Positions 16,430 to 25,570 are shown, numbered from the stretch's first letter. The stretch is DNA of 48,463 nt from BOG-908 sp964242595 (GCA_964242595.1 CAXTBC010000025.1:1-48463), one strand, 5' to 3'. Translations and numbers: made by a program. The notes: a model not told the origin generated them from the letters alone.

Positions 16430-18331
16430 ATGTCCGACGATCTCGACCAGGATCTGCTCCCGGCGCCCCCGCCGGAGGGCCCTGGCCTGTTCGGCGAGCC
16501 AGTCCCTGCGCCCAGGCAGGCGGCAGCCGCGCCGCCCCCCGCCGCGCCCGCTACCCCCTACCGCGTGCTGGCCCGCAAGTATCGCCCCACCACCTTCGAC
16601 GACCTGATCGGCCAGGACGCGATGGTGCGCATCCTGCGGAACGCCTTCGCACTGAACCGCATCGCGCACGCCTTCATGCTGACCGGCGTGCGCGGCGTGG
16701 GCAAGACCACCACGGCCCGCATCATCGCCCGCGCGCTGAACTGCGTGGGCCCGGACGGCACCGGCGGCCCCACGCCGGACCCGTGCGGCGTGTGCGACAA
16801 CTGCCGCGCCATCCTGGCCGACCGCCACCCCGACGTGGTGGAGATGGACGCCGCCTCGCGCACCGGCGTGGACGACGTGCGCGAGATCATCGATGCCACG
16901 CGCTTTCGCCCGCTGCAGGCACGCACCAAGGTGTTCATCGTCGACGAAGTGCACATGCTGTCGCGTAACGCCTTCAACGCGCTGCTGAAGACGCTGGAGG
17001 AGCCGCCGCCGCACGTGAAGTTCGTCTTCGCCACGACAGAGATACGCAAGGTGCCGGTCACCGTGCTGTCGCGCTGCCAGCGGTTCGACCTGCGGCGCAT
17101 CCCGGTGGCCATGCTCACGGCGCATTACGGCCGCGTGGCCGCCGCCGAGGACGTGGCGGTGGAGCCCGAGGCGCTGGCCGCCATCGCGCGCGCGGCCGAC
17201 GGCTCGGTGCGCGACGGGCTGAGCCTGCTGGACCAGGCTATCGCACAGGGCGCGGGGGCGGATGGCACCGTGGATGCCGACGCGGTGGCCGGCATGCTGG
17301 GCGTGGCCGACCGCGGCGTGATCTTCGATCTGATGGAGGCGGTGATGGCTGGCCGCGCGGCCGACGCGCTGGCCATCACCGACCGCGCCTACGCGTTGGG
17401 CGCCGATTTGGGCGTGCTGCTGGGCGACCTGCTGGAGCTGACCCACACGCTGAGCCGCCTGCGCTCGGTGCCCGACCTGCGCCACTCCCAGGAGCTGCCG
17501 GAAGCCGAACGGGTGCGCGGTGGCGCGCTGGCCGACGCGCTGCCGATCCCGGTGCTGGGCCGTGCCTGGCAGATGCTGCTGAAGGGCTGCGCCGAGGTGG
17601 AGACCGCGCCGGACCGCCGATCGGCCGCCGAGATGGTGCTGATACGCCTGTGCCACGTGGCCGACCTGCCGCCGCCCGGCGAGCTGGTACGGCGGCTAAC
17701 CGCCCAGCCGCTGGGCACCGCCGCGCCTTCCCTTCCGCCCGCATCGGGCGGCGGCGGCGGCGCGCGCGCGGTGGCCGGCGGCGCCGCCCTGGCGCAGGCC
17801 GCGCCGGCGGAAGTAGCCGCACCCCGTCTCGCCTCGTTCCGCGACGTGCTGGCGCTGGCGGCGGCCGAGCGCGAGGTGCTGCTGCACGGCCACCTGCTGC
17901 ACTCCGTGCACCTGGTGCGCTGGGCGCCGCCGGTGATCGAGCTGCGGCCGCATGCCGATGCGCCGCGCGACCTGGCCACCAAATTGGGCGCGCTGCTGCT
18001 ACGTGCCACGGGCTCGCGCTGGACGATCGCACTCTCCACCCAGGGCGGCGAGGCCACCCTGGCCGAGCAGGGCAGCGCGGCGGACCGGCAGCGCCGTGAC
18101 GCCGCCGCCGAACACCCGCTGGTGCGCGCCATCATGGAAGCCTTTCCGGGCGCCAGGATAGAAGCCGTGCGCGCCGCCGACACCGACGCCTACGGCCTGC
18201 CGGCCCTCGTCGAGCTGGGCGAGGCTGACGCGCCGGGTTACACGGCCGACGACGAGCTGGTGGAACCGCCGGACCTGATGGACGTGCCGATCGAGATGGA
18301 GCCGCGTTTCCTGACGGAGACGCAGCGGTGA
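16430..18331 (+). CDS. dnaX: DNA polymerase III subunit tau/gamma
   Basis: This is the clamp-loader ATPase of the replicative polymerase, 633 residues. Walker A is GVRGVGKT (86-93), the four zinc-binding cysteines are 105, 119, 122 and 125, and DEVH lies at 172-175. The arginine-finger region reads LSRCQRFDL. A Gly/Ala/Pro linker near 440-475 separates the ATPase from a C-terminal domain typical of alphaproteobacterial tau (LASFRDVLALAAAERE onward). I see no slippery heptamer that would make a separate gamma. ybaB starts 17 bases later. Confidence 0.96.
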   Translation: MSDDLDQDLLPAPPPEGPGLFGEPVPAPRQAAAAPPPAAPATPYRVLARKYRPTTFDDLIGQDAMVRILRNAFALNRIAHAFMLTGVRGVGKTTTARIIARALNCVGPDGTGGPTPDPCGVCDNCRAILADRHPDVVEMDAASRTGVDDVREIIDATRFRPLQARTKVFIVDEVHMLSRNAFNALLKTLEEPPPHVKFVFATTEIRKVPVTVLSRCQRFDLRRIPVAMLTAHYGRVAAAEDVAVEPEALAAIARAADGSVRDGLSLLDQAIAQGAGADGTVDADAVAGMLGVADRGVIFDLMEAVMAGRAADALAITDRAYALGADLGVLLGDLLELTHTLSRLRSVPDLRHSQELPEAERVRGGALADALPIPVLGRAWQMLLKGCAEVETAPDRRSAAEMVLIRLCHVADLPPPGELVRRLTAQPLGTAAPSLPPASGGGGGARAVAGGAALAQAAPAEVAAPRLASFRDVLALAAAEREVLLHGHLLHSVHLVRWAPPVIELRPHADAPRDLATKLGALLLRATGSRWTIALSTQGGEATLAEQGSAADRQRRDAAAEHPLVRAIMEAFPGARIEAVRAADTDAYGLPALVELGEADAPGYTADDELVEPPDLMDVPIEMEPRFLTETQR

Positions 18332-18347
18332 TGGGGAGTTCGAGAGC

Positions 18348-18671
18348 ATGAAGAACATCGCAGGCCTGATGAAGCAGGCTTCCCAGATGCAGGCCAAGAT
18401 GGCGGAGATGCAGGCCAAGGTGGAGGCGATGGAGGTGACCGGCGAGGCCGGCGCCGGCATGGTGCAGGTGACGCTGGCCGGCAAGGGCGACATGCGCCGG
18501 GTGAAGATCGACCCCAAGCTGGTGGATCCGTCCGAGATCGAGATGCTGGAGGACCTGATCGTCTCGGCGCACACCGATGCAAGGCGCAAGCTGGACGCGT
18601 TGATGGCCGAGGAGATGAGCAAGGTGACGGGGGGCATGGAGCTGCCGGCCGGGCTGAAGCTGCCGTTTTAA
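18348..18671 (+). CDS. ybaB: nucleoid-associated protein YbaB/EbfC family
   Basis: This small DNA-binding dimer has 107 residues. The N-terminal helix is rich in Met, Gln and Lys (LMKQASQMQAKMAEMQAK), followed by the conserved strand region VTLAGKGDMRRVKIDPKLV. It belongs to the standard dnaX-ybaB-recR run. GAGAGC lies just before the ATG at 18348. A family A element begins at the base after its stop. Confidence 0.95.
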   Translation: MKNIAGLMKQASQMQAKMAEMQAKVEAMEVTGEAGAGMVQVTLAGKGDMRRVKIDPKLVDPSEIEMLEDLIVSAHTDARRKLDALMAEEMSKVTGGMELPAGLKLPF

Positions 18672-18802
18672 GGAAGGCCTTCTTTTTTGAAAAAAAGAAG
18701 CAAAAAACTTTTGCGCCCTGTCGGGTCGTCGCCGGAGAGAACCGCGACAGCGGAGTCAAAAGTTTTTTGGTTCTTTTTTTCAAAAAAGAACTGCCTCCTT
18801 TT
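18672..18802. repeat. family A element, both arms (A5)
   Basis: The left arm is CTTCTTTTTTGAAAAAAAGAAG and the right arm is GTTCTTTTTTTCAAAAAAGAAC. The spacer ends pair as ctgtcg and cgacag. It starts at the first base after the ybaB TAA and ends 8 bases before the recR ATG. Confidence 0.9.
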
Positions 18803-18809
18803 TCCTTAA

Positions 18810-19397
18810 ATGGGCGGCCCCGAACTAGACACCCTCATCCAGATGGTGGCCCGTCTCCCAGGCCTGGGCCAGCGCAGCGCCCGCCGTCTGGTGCTACGCC
18901 TGCTGCAATCGCCCGAGACGCGGATGCTGCCGCTGGCCGCGGCGCTGGCCGCCGCCGCCCGCGCGGTGAAGGCCTGCAGCCAGTGCGGCAACCTGGACAG
19001 CACCGATCCGTGCAGCATCTGCGCGGATCCCGAGCGGGACCGCAGCATGGTGTGCGTGGTGGAGACCGTGGGCGACTTGTGGGCGCTGGAGCGCGCGCGC
19101 TTGCATGGCGGGCTATACCACGTGCTGGGCGGCACGCTGAGCGCGTTGTCCGGCACCGGGCCGGACGACCTGAACCTGGCGCCGCTGCTGGCCCGGCTGG
19201 CCGAGAGCAACGTGGGCGAGGTGATCCTGGCGTTGAGCGCCACGGTGGACGGCGCGGCGACGGCGCACTGGCTGGCGGACCGGCTGGCGGCCAGCCGGGT
19301 GCGCATCACCCGCGTGGCGCAGGGCGTGCCGATCGGCGGGGCGTTGGACGTGCTGGATGACGGAACGCTGGCAACCGCGTTGCGGGCTAGGCGCTGA
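18810..19397 (+). CDS. recR: recombination protein RecR
   Basis: RecR works with RecF and RecO to load RecA at gaps. The protein has 195 residues. The N-terminal helix-hairpin-helix reads LPGLGQRSARRL; the zinc site uses Cys56, Cys59, Cys68 and Cys71; the Toprim domain begins VCVVETVGDLWALE (81-94). The ATG at 18810 is the first codon after the family A element. No good Shine-Dalgarno is visible, so initiation depends on repeat-derived sequence or on A-rich leader sequence. Confidence 0.95.
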   Translation: MGGPELDTLIQMVARLPGLGQRSARRLVLRLLQSPETRMLPLAAALAAAARAVKACSQCGNLDSTDPCSICADPERDRSMVCVVETVGDLWALERARLHGGLYHVLGGTLSALSGTGPDDLNLAPLLARLAESNVGEVILALSATVDGAATAHWLADRLAASRVRITRVAQGVPIGGALDVLDDGTLATALRARR

Positions 19398-19537
19398 CAA
19401 GCAAGCAAGGCCTTCTTTCTTGAAAGAAAGAAGCAAAGAACTTTTGTCCGTTGGGCGCGGCTTTATCTGCCAGCACCCGTAAAACGAGTAAAAGTTTTTT
19501 GGTTCTTTTTTTCAAAAAAGAACTGCTTTCTTCCTTG
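19398..19537. repeat. family A element, both arms (A6)
   Basis: The left arm CTTCTTTCTTGAAAGAAAGAAG carries a T-to-C change on one strand of the stem and the matching A-to-G change on the other. The right arm is GTTCTTTTTTTCAAAAAAGAAC. It lies between the recR stop and the epimerase start. Confidence 0.9.
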
Positions 19538-19548
19538 GAAGGATCCGC

Positions 19549-20442
19549 ATGATCAACCTGTCCGCCGGCGACCTGCGCCTAGTCCTCGACCCCGAGACAG
19601 GCGGCGCCATCGCCGGTTTCAACTATCGCGGCATCGAGCTGCTGCGCCCCGTTGCCGACCAGCGGCTGGGCGCCCAGCACGGCCGCGCGGTGGCGGGCTA
19701 CCCGCTCATCCCGTTCGCCAACCGGGTGGGCGGCGGCCGGTTCAGCTTCGGCGGCCAGGCCTTCCAGTTGGCTCGCAATTTCGGCGAGGACCCCAACACC
19801 ATCCACGGCAACGCCTGGATGCATCCCTGGATGGTGGCCGAAGCTGCTCCCCAGCAGGCCCGGCTGACGCTGGATTTCTCGCCTGAGGGCGGCCTGGCCG
19901 CGCAATGGCCGTTCGCCTACCGGGCGGAACAGGCGTTCACGCTGTCCGACGACGCGCTGCGCATCGAGCTGAGCGTGCGGAACAGTGACACCAGGCCGTT
20001 CCCGGCCGGCATAGGCCTGCACCCCTACGTGGCGCGCACGCCGGAAGCCACGCTGCGCTTTCAGGCCGACAGCGTGTGGACCACGGGCCCGGACGGCCTG
20101 CCGGCCGAACGCGAGGCGGTGCGTGGCCAAGCGGAGTTCGACGACGAGCGCTCGCTCGGCACGGCCGCCATCGATTCATGCTACGCGGGCTGGGGCGGGC
20201 TGGCGGTGGTGCGCCTGCCGGAGGACGGCGTCTCGGTGGTCCTGTCCAGCAGCCCGCCGATGGACCATTTGCAGCTCTACACGCCGCCGGGCCGCAACTA
20301 TATCGGCCTGGAGCCAGTGAGCAACATGCCTGATGCAATCAACAGGATCGACGATGTGGCCGACCAGGGCCTGGTGGTTCTGCAGCCTGGGCAGATGTTG
20401 ACGGCCTGGGTTGAGATGGGCGTGCGTTTGAGTGGTGATTGA
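19549..20442 (+). CDS. aldose 1-epimerase family protein
   Basis: This galactose mutarotase-like enzyme has 297 residues and interconverts anomers of an aldose; the sugar cannot be told from sequence. Candidate catalytic residues are His86 in TIHGN, His158 in GIGLHPYV and Glu255 in YIGLEPVSNMPDAIN, all at expected places. The ATG at 19549 has GGAAGG 6 bases upstream. No signal peptide is present, so it is cytoplasmic. It stands alone between two family A elements. Confidence 0.88.
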   Translation: MINLSAGDLRLVLDPETGGAIAGFNYRGIELLRPVADQRLGAQHGRAVAGYPLIPFANRVGGGRFSFGGQAFQLARNFGEDPNTIHGNAWMHPWMVAEAAPQQARLTLDFSPEGGLAAQWPFAYRAEQAFTLSDDALRIELSVRNSDTRPFPAGIGLHPYVARTPEATLRFQADSVWTTGPDGLPAEREAVRGQAEFDDERSLGTAAIDSCYAGWGGLAVVRLPEDGVSVVLSSSPPMDHLQLYTPPGRNYIGLEPVSNMPDAINRIDDVADQGLVVLQPGQMLTAWVEMGVRLSGD

Positions 20443-20588
20443 GTAAGCAAGGCCTTCTTTTTCGAGAAAAAGAAGCAAAAAGCTTTTACCATCGCTGTCG
20501 CGGACGGCTGAAACAACTCGTTTCAACAACACGCACCAAACAGACAAAAGCTTTTTGCTTCTTTTTCTCGAAAAAGAAGGCTTGCCTT
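20443..20588. repeat. family A element, both arms (A7)
   Basis: Both arms are of the CTTC/GAAG type with a cg loop (cttctttttcgagaaaaagaag and its inverse). Here the two arms are near-perfect inverted copies. It lies between the convergent epimerase and ankyrin genes, one base short of the ankyrin stop. Confidence 0.9.
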
Positions 20589-20589
20589 T

Positions 20590-21153
20590 TTACTTCGCTA
20601 CAGCCCCACGCTCCACCAGCAACTCCGCCAGCGCCGAGTCCTCGCGCAAAGCCGCCGCGTCCAACGGCGTGTAGCCGCTCTGCTGTTCGGCGTTCGGGTC
20701 GGCGCCCGCGTCCAGCAGCATGCGGCAGATCGCCACGCTGCCTTGCGTGGCGGCGCTGTGCAGCGGCCGCAGCAGGGATCCGTTGGTGGCCAGCGCGTTG
20801 CAGTCCGCACCGGAGGCGAGCAGCAGCGACGCCGCCTCTTCGCGCCCGAAGAAGCACGCGAGGTGCAGGGCGGTGAAGCCGTCGTCCGACACCGCGCGTG
20901 CCGCCACCGGCAGCGCTTCGAGCGTCATCCGCAACGCGCCCGTGCTACCCATCGCCGCCGCCTCGAACACGGTAAGGTAGCGGCGGCGGGACCCGATGGT
21001 GGCGGCGATCTCCGATTGCCGGTGGTACAGCGCAAGCATCAGCGCGCTGGGCTCGTCGTCGAGCGAGCACAGGGCCGGCTCCGCGGCCAGCATGGCGGCG
21101 GCTTCTTCGGCGTGGCCGGCGGTTATCGCCTGCAGGAGTTCGGGATGCGGCAT
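20590..21153 (-). CDS. ankyrin-repeat protein
   Basis: The 187-residue protein has at least three ankyrin repeats in its second half: DGFTALHLACFFGREEAAS, then RPLHSAATQGSVAICRMLL with DAGADPN, and GYTPLDAAALREDSALAELL. The N-terminal half is helical and may contain diverged repeats. No signal peptide is seen. The ATG at 21153 has AGGAG 8 bases upstream, and that site overlaps the stop codon of the ester hydrolase gene, so the pair is translationally coupled. Ankyrin proteins bind partner proteins; an interaction with the hydrolase before export is possible but inferred. Confidence 0.85.
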   Translation of the reverse strand: MPHPELLQAITAGHAEEAAAMLAAEPALCSLDDEPSALMLALYHRQSEIAATIGSRRRYLTVFEAAAMGSTGALRMTLEALPVAARAVSDDGFTALHLACFFGREEAASLLLASGADCNALATNGSLLRPLHSAATQGSVAICRMLLDAGADPNAEQQSGYTPLDAAALREDSALAELLVERGAVAK

Positions 21154-21163
21154 GGCTGCTCTC

Positions 21164-23062
21164 CTAGGGCTTGACCACCGGTAGCTCGACTGCGCTGTCG
21201 GCGAACACCTTCACCGTCGCCGCCTGGTAGTCGCCCGGCTTGGCGAAGAAGATGTTGTTCACGAAGGTCTGCGGGTTGCGGTCGTACAGCGGAAACCAGG
21301 TGGACTGCACCTGCACCATGATGCGGTGGCCGGGCAGGAACACGTGGTTGGCGTTCGGCAATGCGAACTCGTAGGCCTGTTTCTCGCCGGCCGGGATCGC
21401 CTCGGGCTTGTCATAGGCGTGGCGGTAGCGGCCGCGCAGGATGTCGGCCGAGACCATCAGCTGGTAGCCGCCCAGAAGCGGCGTCTGGGCCACCTCGTCC
21501 GGGTACACGTCGATCACCTTCACCACGAAGTCCGCGTCCGTCCCTGTGGTGCTGGTCACCAGTTTGGCGACCGGGGCGCCGGCGATCTTCACCGGCGCCG
21601 TCAGGCGGTCCGTGGTGAAGGTCAGCACGTCAGGCCGCGTGCTCGCCTCGCGCTGGTCGCTGGCCAGCCAGTTGCGCCAGACCTCGCTCTCGCCGTCGGC
21701 CAGCAAGTGGATCGGCCGCTGGATGAACGGCACCGGGTGTGCCGGGTCGGACACGTAGGTGGACGCGCCGTCGGCATCGCCGGCGTCGGGCGAGAGTTTG
21801 GCGCCCGGCAGCAGGTGCATCGCCACCTTGGTGATCGGACAGTCCGCCGCGCAGCCTTGCGGCCAGGTGTCCAGGCGCAGCCAGCGGTTCGTGCCGCTCT
21901 CGAACGCGTTCACGGCGGCCAGGTCCATCGGCGGCGCGTCGTCCTTCAGGTAGTGGTCCAGGAACGGCCGCAGGATGTGCTGGCGGAAATACAGTCCGGT
22001 GTCGGACCCGAAACCGATCTCGCCCAGCATGCTGTCCGCATCGATCTCCTGGCCATGGTGCCAGGGCCCCATCACCAGGAACAGCTTGCCGGCCGCATCG
22101 GGCTTTGCGTGCAGCGCCTTGTACACGGCCAGCGCGCCGTAGATGTCCTCCTGGTCCCACAGGCTGTGCACCAGCATCGTCGGCACCGTCATCGGCTCGG
22201 CGGCCAGCAGCTTGTCCACCGCCTGGTCGCGCCAGAAATCGTCGTAGGCCGGGTGCTGCGTCAGCTTGCGGTAAAAGCCGATCTGGTCCTCGCCGTGGCT
22301 GGCGGCCAGCGCGCCTGCCGAGCCGGCCTCCAGCGCCGCGTCGTAGTCGTCGTAGTGGTCGGTCCACCACTTCTCGCTGCTGTCGCGTGTGGCTTCCTGC
22401 TCGTAGGCGTAGTTCAGGCTGCCCACCATGCGGAACGCGCCGCGGTGGAACCAGTCGTCGCCGATCCAGCCGTCCACCATCGGGTTCATCGGCACGGCTA
22501 CCTTCAGCGCCGGATGCGGATGGATCATGCTCATCAGCGTGGTAAATCCGTCATACGAGATGCCGATAGTGCCGACACGGCCGTTGGTCTCAGGCACATG
22601 GTGCACCAGCCACTCGATCGTGTCGTACGTGTCCGTCGTGTGGTCCACCTTGGTGTCGTTGAGCGGTCCGATCAGCGGCCGGTTCATCACGTAGTCGCCT
22701 TCGGACTTGTACTTGCCGCGCACGTCCTGCACCACGCGGATGTAGCCGGCGTCCACGATCAGGTCGTCGGCGTTGTCGTAGCCGTCCAGGCTGGCGATCA
22801 GGTGGCCACTGTGGTTGTAGCTGGTCAGCTCCGTCGCGTTGTAGGGCGTCCTCGTCAGCAGAATCGGCGCGTGGTGCGCGTTGCGAGGCACCAGGATGAC
22901 GGTATGCAAATGCACGCCGTCCCGCATCGGGATCATCACGTCGCGGCGCTCGTAATCGAAACTCTTCGTGACCGGGACAAAAGCCTTCGGCGTCTCGCTG
23001 ACGAGCGATTGCGCGTGTGCGGCGCCGCATGTGAGGGCGAGCAGAACCAGGGCGACTTTCAT
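21164..23062 (-). CDS. secreted alpha-amino-acid ester hydrolase-like enzyme (CocE/NonD, S15 family)
   Basis: The protein has 632 residues with a signal peptide (MKVALVLLALTCGAAHA). It resembles alpha-amino-acid ester hydrolases of Acetobacter and Xanthomonas, which hydrolyse esters and amides of alpha-amino acids, including beta-lactams. The triad candidates are Ser169 in GISYDGFT, Asp303 in LWDQED and His335 in GPWHHG, with spacing as in that family. The stretch MVDGWIGDDWFHRGAF (195-210) is also characteristic. A C-terminal jelly-roll (from about 450) completes the fold. The ATG at 23062 has GGAG 8 bases upstream; the frame extends into a family A repeat but that part is not coding. An X-Pro peptidase is the alternative. 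Confidence 0.87.
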   Translation of the reverse strand: MKVALVLLALTCGAAHAQSLVSETPKAFVPVTKSFDYERRDVMIPMRDGVHLHTVILVPRNAHHAPILLTRTPYNATELTSYNHSGHLIASLDGYDNADDLIVDAGYIRVVQDVRGKYKSEGDYVMNRPLIGPLNDTKVDHTTDTYDTIEWLVHHVPETNGRVGTIGISYDGFTTLMSMIHPHPALKVAVPMNPMVDGWIGDDWFHRGAFRMVGSLNYAYEQEATRDSSEKWWTDHYDDYDAALEAGSAGALAASHGEDQIGFYRKLTQHPAYDDFWRDQAVDKLLAAEPMTVPTMLVHSLWDQEDIYGALAVYKALHAKPDAAGKLFLVMGPWHHGQEIDADSMLGEIGFGSDTGLYFRQHILRPFLDHYLKDDAPPMDLAAVNAFESGTNRWLRLDTWPQGCAADCPITKVAMHLLPGAKLSPDAGDADGASTYVSDPAHPVPFIQRPIHLLADGESEVWRNWLASDQREASTRPDVLTFTTDRLTAPVKIAGAPVAKLVTSTTGTDADFVVKVIDVYPDEVAQTPLLGGYQLMVSADILRGRYRHAYDKPEAIPAGEKQAYEFALPNANHVFLPGHRIMVQVQSTWFPLYDRNPQTFVNNIFFAKPGDYQAATVKVFADSAVELPVVKP

Positions 23063-23077
23063 TTTACACTCCACAGG

Positions 23078-23210
23078 AAGAAAGCAGTTCTTTTTTGAAA
23101 AAAGAACCAAAAAACTTTTTCTCCCTGTCGGCGACTCACCGGAGAGGTTCGCGATAGCGGATTCAAAAGCTTTTTGCGTCTTTTTCTCGAAAAAGAAGGC
23201 CTTCCTTGCC
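23078..23210. repeat. family A element, both arms (A8)
   Basis: The left arm is GTTCTTTTTTGAAAAAAGAAC and the right arm is gtctttttctcgaaaaagaagg. It lies between copD1 and the ester hydrolase gene. Its last bases reach the stop codon of copD1. Confidence 0.88.
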
Positions 23211-24850
23211 TAAGCCTCCCGGTAGAACACCAGCAGCAACCCGATTGCAACGAAGCACCACGGCCACATCCATCCCGCCACTCGCGCCGCACGCCCCGCC
23301 GGCAGCCGCAGCTCCAGCCAGCGGGCCCAGCCCGCCGCAATCGAGGTCAGCGCCAGCGGCGTGTGCGTGAACTCGATCAGCAGCGCGTCCTTCACGTTGG
23401 CGATCGTGTGGTTGTGCGTCAGCAACAGCGCCCCGCCGCCGGCGCACACCAGTGGGAACACCTGGGCGGCGGCCCGGCCGCGCAGCCGGCCGGTGCGCAC
23501 GCACCACTCGAACACTCCGAACAGCAATGGCATCAGGGCGAACAGGCGGTGCTGCACCACCTCGGCGTCGCGCAGCGACTCCAGCAGGCCGATCGAGCCC
23601 AGCGGCCACACCTCGGGGTCCGAGCGCAGGAACAGGAACGCCGACAGGCCCAGGAACACCAGCGGCCAGTGCCGCGCCCAGCGCACGCCCGCCTGGTTGA
23701 GCAGCGCCAGCAGGCCGATCGCCAGCACGAACAGCCCGGCCCAGTGGTGGTTGTACTCGGACCACGCGATGTCGTCCGCGTTGCGCGGCGGCAGTTCGCC
23801 CGAACCCTCGACAAAGGCCGCGCGGGGTTCCGCTGCCCGCGCCCGCGCCTCGCCATCGAGCTGGGCCTGCAGCGCCGGGATGCCCAGCCGCGCGTGGTCC
23901 GGCGAGACGAGCGTGGGCAGCCGGGGCGAGAGGTCGCGCGCCACGATCTCGTGCCAGGTGGCGCGGTCGGTGGTCAGGTCGATGGCCGGCGGCACCGAGG
24001 TCAGCGACGCGGCGGCGAAGAAGACGGTGAAGCCGATGCCGATCTCCACCTCGGCGAAGCGGCGCAGGCGCAGTACCGGCGTGGTGGGATCCCGCCGCAT
24101 GCGCTCGGTCACCAGGAAGTTGGCCGCTCCCAGGCCCAGCAGCATGGCGAACATGCCGGCCTTGGCACCCACCATCAAGCCGTAGGCGGTGCCGTAAAGC
24201 CCGGCCAGGCTGCCGATGTAGAACACGCTCATGGTCAGCCCACTGGCCAGGATGCAGGCCACGCCGGCCATGGACATGCGCGAGAACCGCGCGCCCACCA
24301 GGCGCAGCGCCTGGCCGTCCTTCAGGCGGGACAGCGCCATCACGAAGCACGGGATGCCGCCGATCCAGATGGCCGCGCCCAACTGGTGCAGGGCCTCGAC
24401 GCCCAGGAGCAGCGTGCCGTCGTCCAGCCGCGCCGCGGCGTGGGTGGTCAGCGTTGCGGCCGCCAGCTCCGCGGCGCCGGTCGCCAGCAGCCAGGGGGCG
24501 CTGGCGCCGCGCCACAGCAGCCACGCCAGCGCCAGGGCGGCGATCGTCTTGACGATGCCGGCCACGGCGAAGTTGGCCGCGAGCACGTTGCCCACCGGCA
24601 GGTCCACCGTGGTGACCAGCACGGCCGTCTGCAGGCCGACATTGACCACTTCGACGCCCACCAGCGCCAGCGCGCTCCACGCCGCGACCCACGCCGTGCG
24701 CGCCACCACCTGGGGACCGAGCTGGGCCGCGAACGGCCGTGCCAGAAGCACCAGGAACAGCATGCCGCCCAGCGCCATGGACTGGCTGACGATCACCAGC
24801 CCGTGCAGCAGGATGCCGAGATAGCCGATCAGGTCGACGAGGCGGTTCAC
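23210..24850 (-). CDS. copD: CopD-family copper membrane protein, long form
   Basis: This is an inner-membrane protein of 546 residues with about 13 hydrophobic segments. The first 290 residues correspond to the CopD domain proposed to carry copper across the membrane (LHQLGAAIWIGGIP and YGTAYGLMVGAKAGMF). A periplasmic loop (about 300-375) and four or five further segments follow, with histidines in YNHHWAGLF and LLTHNHTIANV that could bind metal. This extension roughly doubles the usual CopD length. The GTG start at 24850 directly abuts the copC stop, with no spacer. Confidence 0.85.
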   Translation of the reverse strand: MNRLVDLIGYLGILLHGLVIVSQSMALGGMLFLVLLARPFAAQLGPQVVARTAWVAAWSALALVGVEVVNVGLQTAVLVTTVDLPVGNVLAANFAVAGIVKTIAALALAWLLWRGASAPWLLATGAAELAAATLTTHAAARLDDGTLLLGVEALHQLGAAIWIGGIPCFVMALSRLKDGQALRLVGARFSRMSMAGVACILASGLTMSVFYIGSLAGLYGTAYGLMVGAKAGMFAMLLGLGAANFLVTERMRRDPTTPVLRLRRFAEVEIGIGFTVFFAAASLTSVPPAIDLTTDRATWHEIVARDLSPRLPTLVSPDHARLGIPALQAQLDGEARARAAEPRAAFVEGSGELPPRNADDIAWSEYNHHWAGLFVLAIGLLALLNQAGVRWARHWPLVFLGLSAFLFLRSDPEVWPLGSIGLLESLRDAEVVQHRLFALMPLLFGVFEWCVRTGRLRGRAAAQVFPLVCAGGGALLLTHNHTIANVKDALLIEFTHTPLALTSIAAGWARWLELRLPAGRAARVAGWMWPWCFVAIGLLLVFYREA

Positions 24851-25195
24851 CTATTTGGCCGCGTCCACCGTGAAGGGCACGCGGCCGCGGGTGATATGGC
24901 CGTCGGTGGCCAGCACCTGCCAGGCGACCACGTACTCGCCCGGCTGCAGGTCCAGCTCGGCGCGCAGCACGTCCGGCGTGGCGGCGGCTTGCTGGGTCAG
25001 CCGGGTCTCGTCGTCCGCATGGCGTAGGGTGAGCTTGGAGCGGCCGGCATCGATGCGGCTGTTGTAGCGCAGCAGCAGCGCCAGGTGGCCGGGCGGCACG
25101 TGGCCCAGCGGGACGGGCGTGCTGTCGACCAGGATGGCGTGGGCGGCGGCTGGGCTGGCGCCCAGCAGAGCCAGCAGGCAGGCGAGGCGGCGCAT
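24851..25195 (-). CDS. copC: CopC-family periplasmic copper-binding protein
   Basis: The preprotein has 114 residues. Cleavage after SPAAA would expose HAILVDSTPVP, whose N-terminal histidine is the usual Cu(II) ligand of CopC. A second candidate ligand is the histidine of ATDGHITRGRVPFTV near the C-terminus. The ATG at 25195 gives a standard signal peptide; longer readings do not. It is translated into the long CopD with no gap. The two probably sequester and import copper for cuproenzymes. Confidence 0.9.
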   Translation of the reverse strand: MRRLACLLALLGASPAAAHAILVDSTPVPLGHVPPGHLALLLRYNSRIDAGRSKLTLRHADDETRLTQQAAATPDVLRAELDLQPGEYVVAWQVLATDGHITRGRVPFTVDAAK

Positions 25196-25438
25196 CGATA
25201 GGGGTCCCGGCGGCAAGGGGGCGGGATGTAGCCCAGGGCGGGCGCAGCGCCAACCGGCAGCACGCAACACTTTCTTTCGACCCGCAGCGGGACCTTGCTG
25301 ATCGACGGGGCGTCCGTGCCGGGCAGGGGCAGGATTTCGGGGCGACAAGTCTGTTGCAATCCGTTGCCGTCCTGCCCTGAACCAGTCACAGGCCGGGCTT
25401 AGGAAGCGTCATTGCTTCTTGGAATAAGGAACCACTCG
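25196..25438. promoter_or_regulatory. divergent intergenic region copC1 / small lipoprotein
   Basis: These 243 bp lie between divergent genes of the copper island. A small hairpin gaagc-gtcatt-gcttc is at 25403-25418, in the leader of the lipoprotein gene. I see no recognisable CueR or CopY operator and cannot place promoters. Confidence 0.35.
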
Positions 25439-25570
25439 ATGTCTCGTCTGCTCGCTACCCTGATCGTGCTCGGCACCGCCTTCAGCCTGGGCGGTTGCGT
25501 GGCCGCGTGCCGTCCCGGCCATATCGGCCCCTACGGCGGCATACATCCCGGCCGTTGCGTGGTGTACTGA
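25439..25570 (+). CDS. 43-residue lipoprotein
   Basis: The start ATG at 25439 has AAGGA 8 bases upstream. The peptide begins with a signal sequence (MSRLLATLIVLGTAFSLGGC) ending in a lipobox at Cys20. The mature part is only 24 residues: CVAACRPGHIGPYGG then IHPGRCVVY. It would be anchored to a membrane by lipid. Three cysteines and two histidines in so short a chain, inside a copper island, suggest metal binding, but that is inference. I do not recognise the family. Confidence 0.65.
   Translation: MSRLLATLIVLGTAFSLGGCVAACRPGHIGPYGGIHPGRCVVY

Noticed and set aside
16430..18331. Programmed frameshift in dnaX giving gamma
   Set aside because: I found no A-AAA-AAG-type slippery heptamer followed by a hairpin in the linker region.
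18672..18802. Family A elements as ordinary intrinsic terminators
   Set aside because: The arm stems are almost all A/T, and the U-tract does not directly follow a GC-rich stem in the direction of the upstream gene. A terminator function remains possible but does not fit the standard form, so I list them as repeats.
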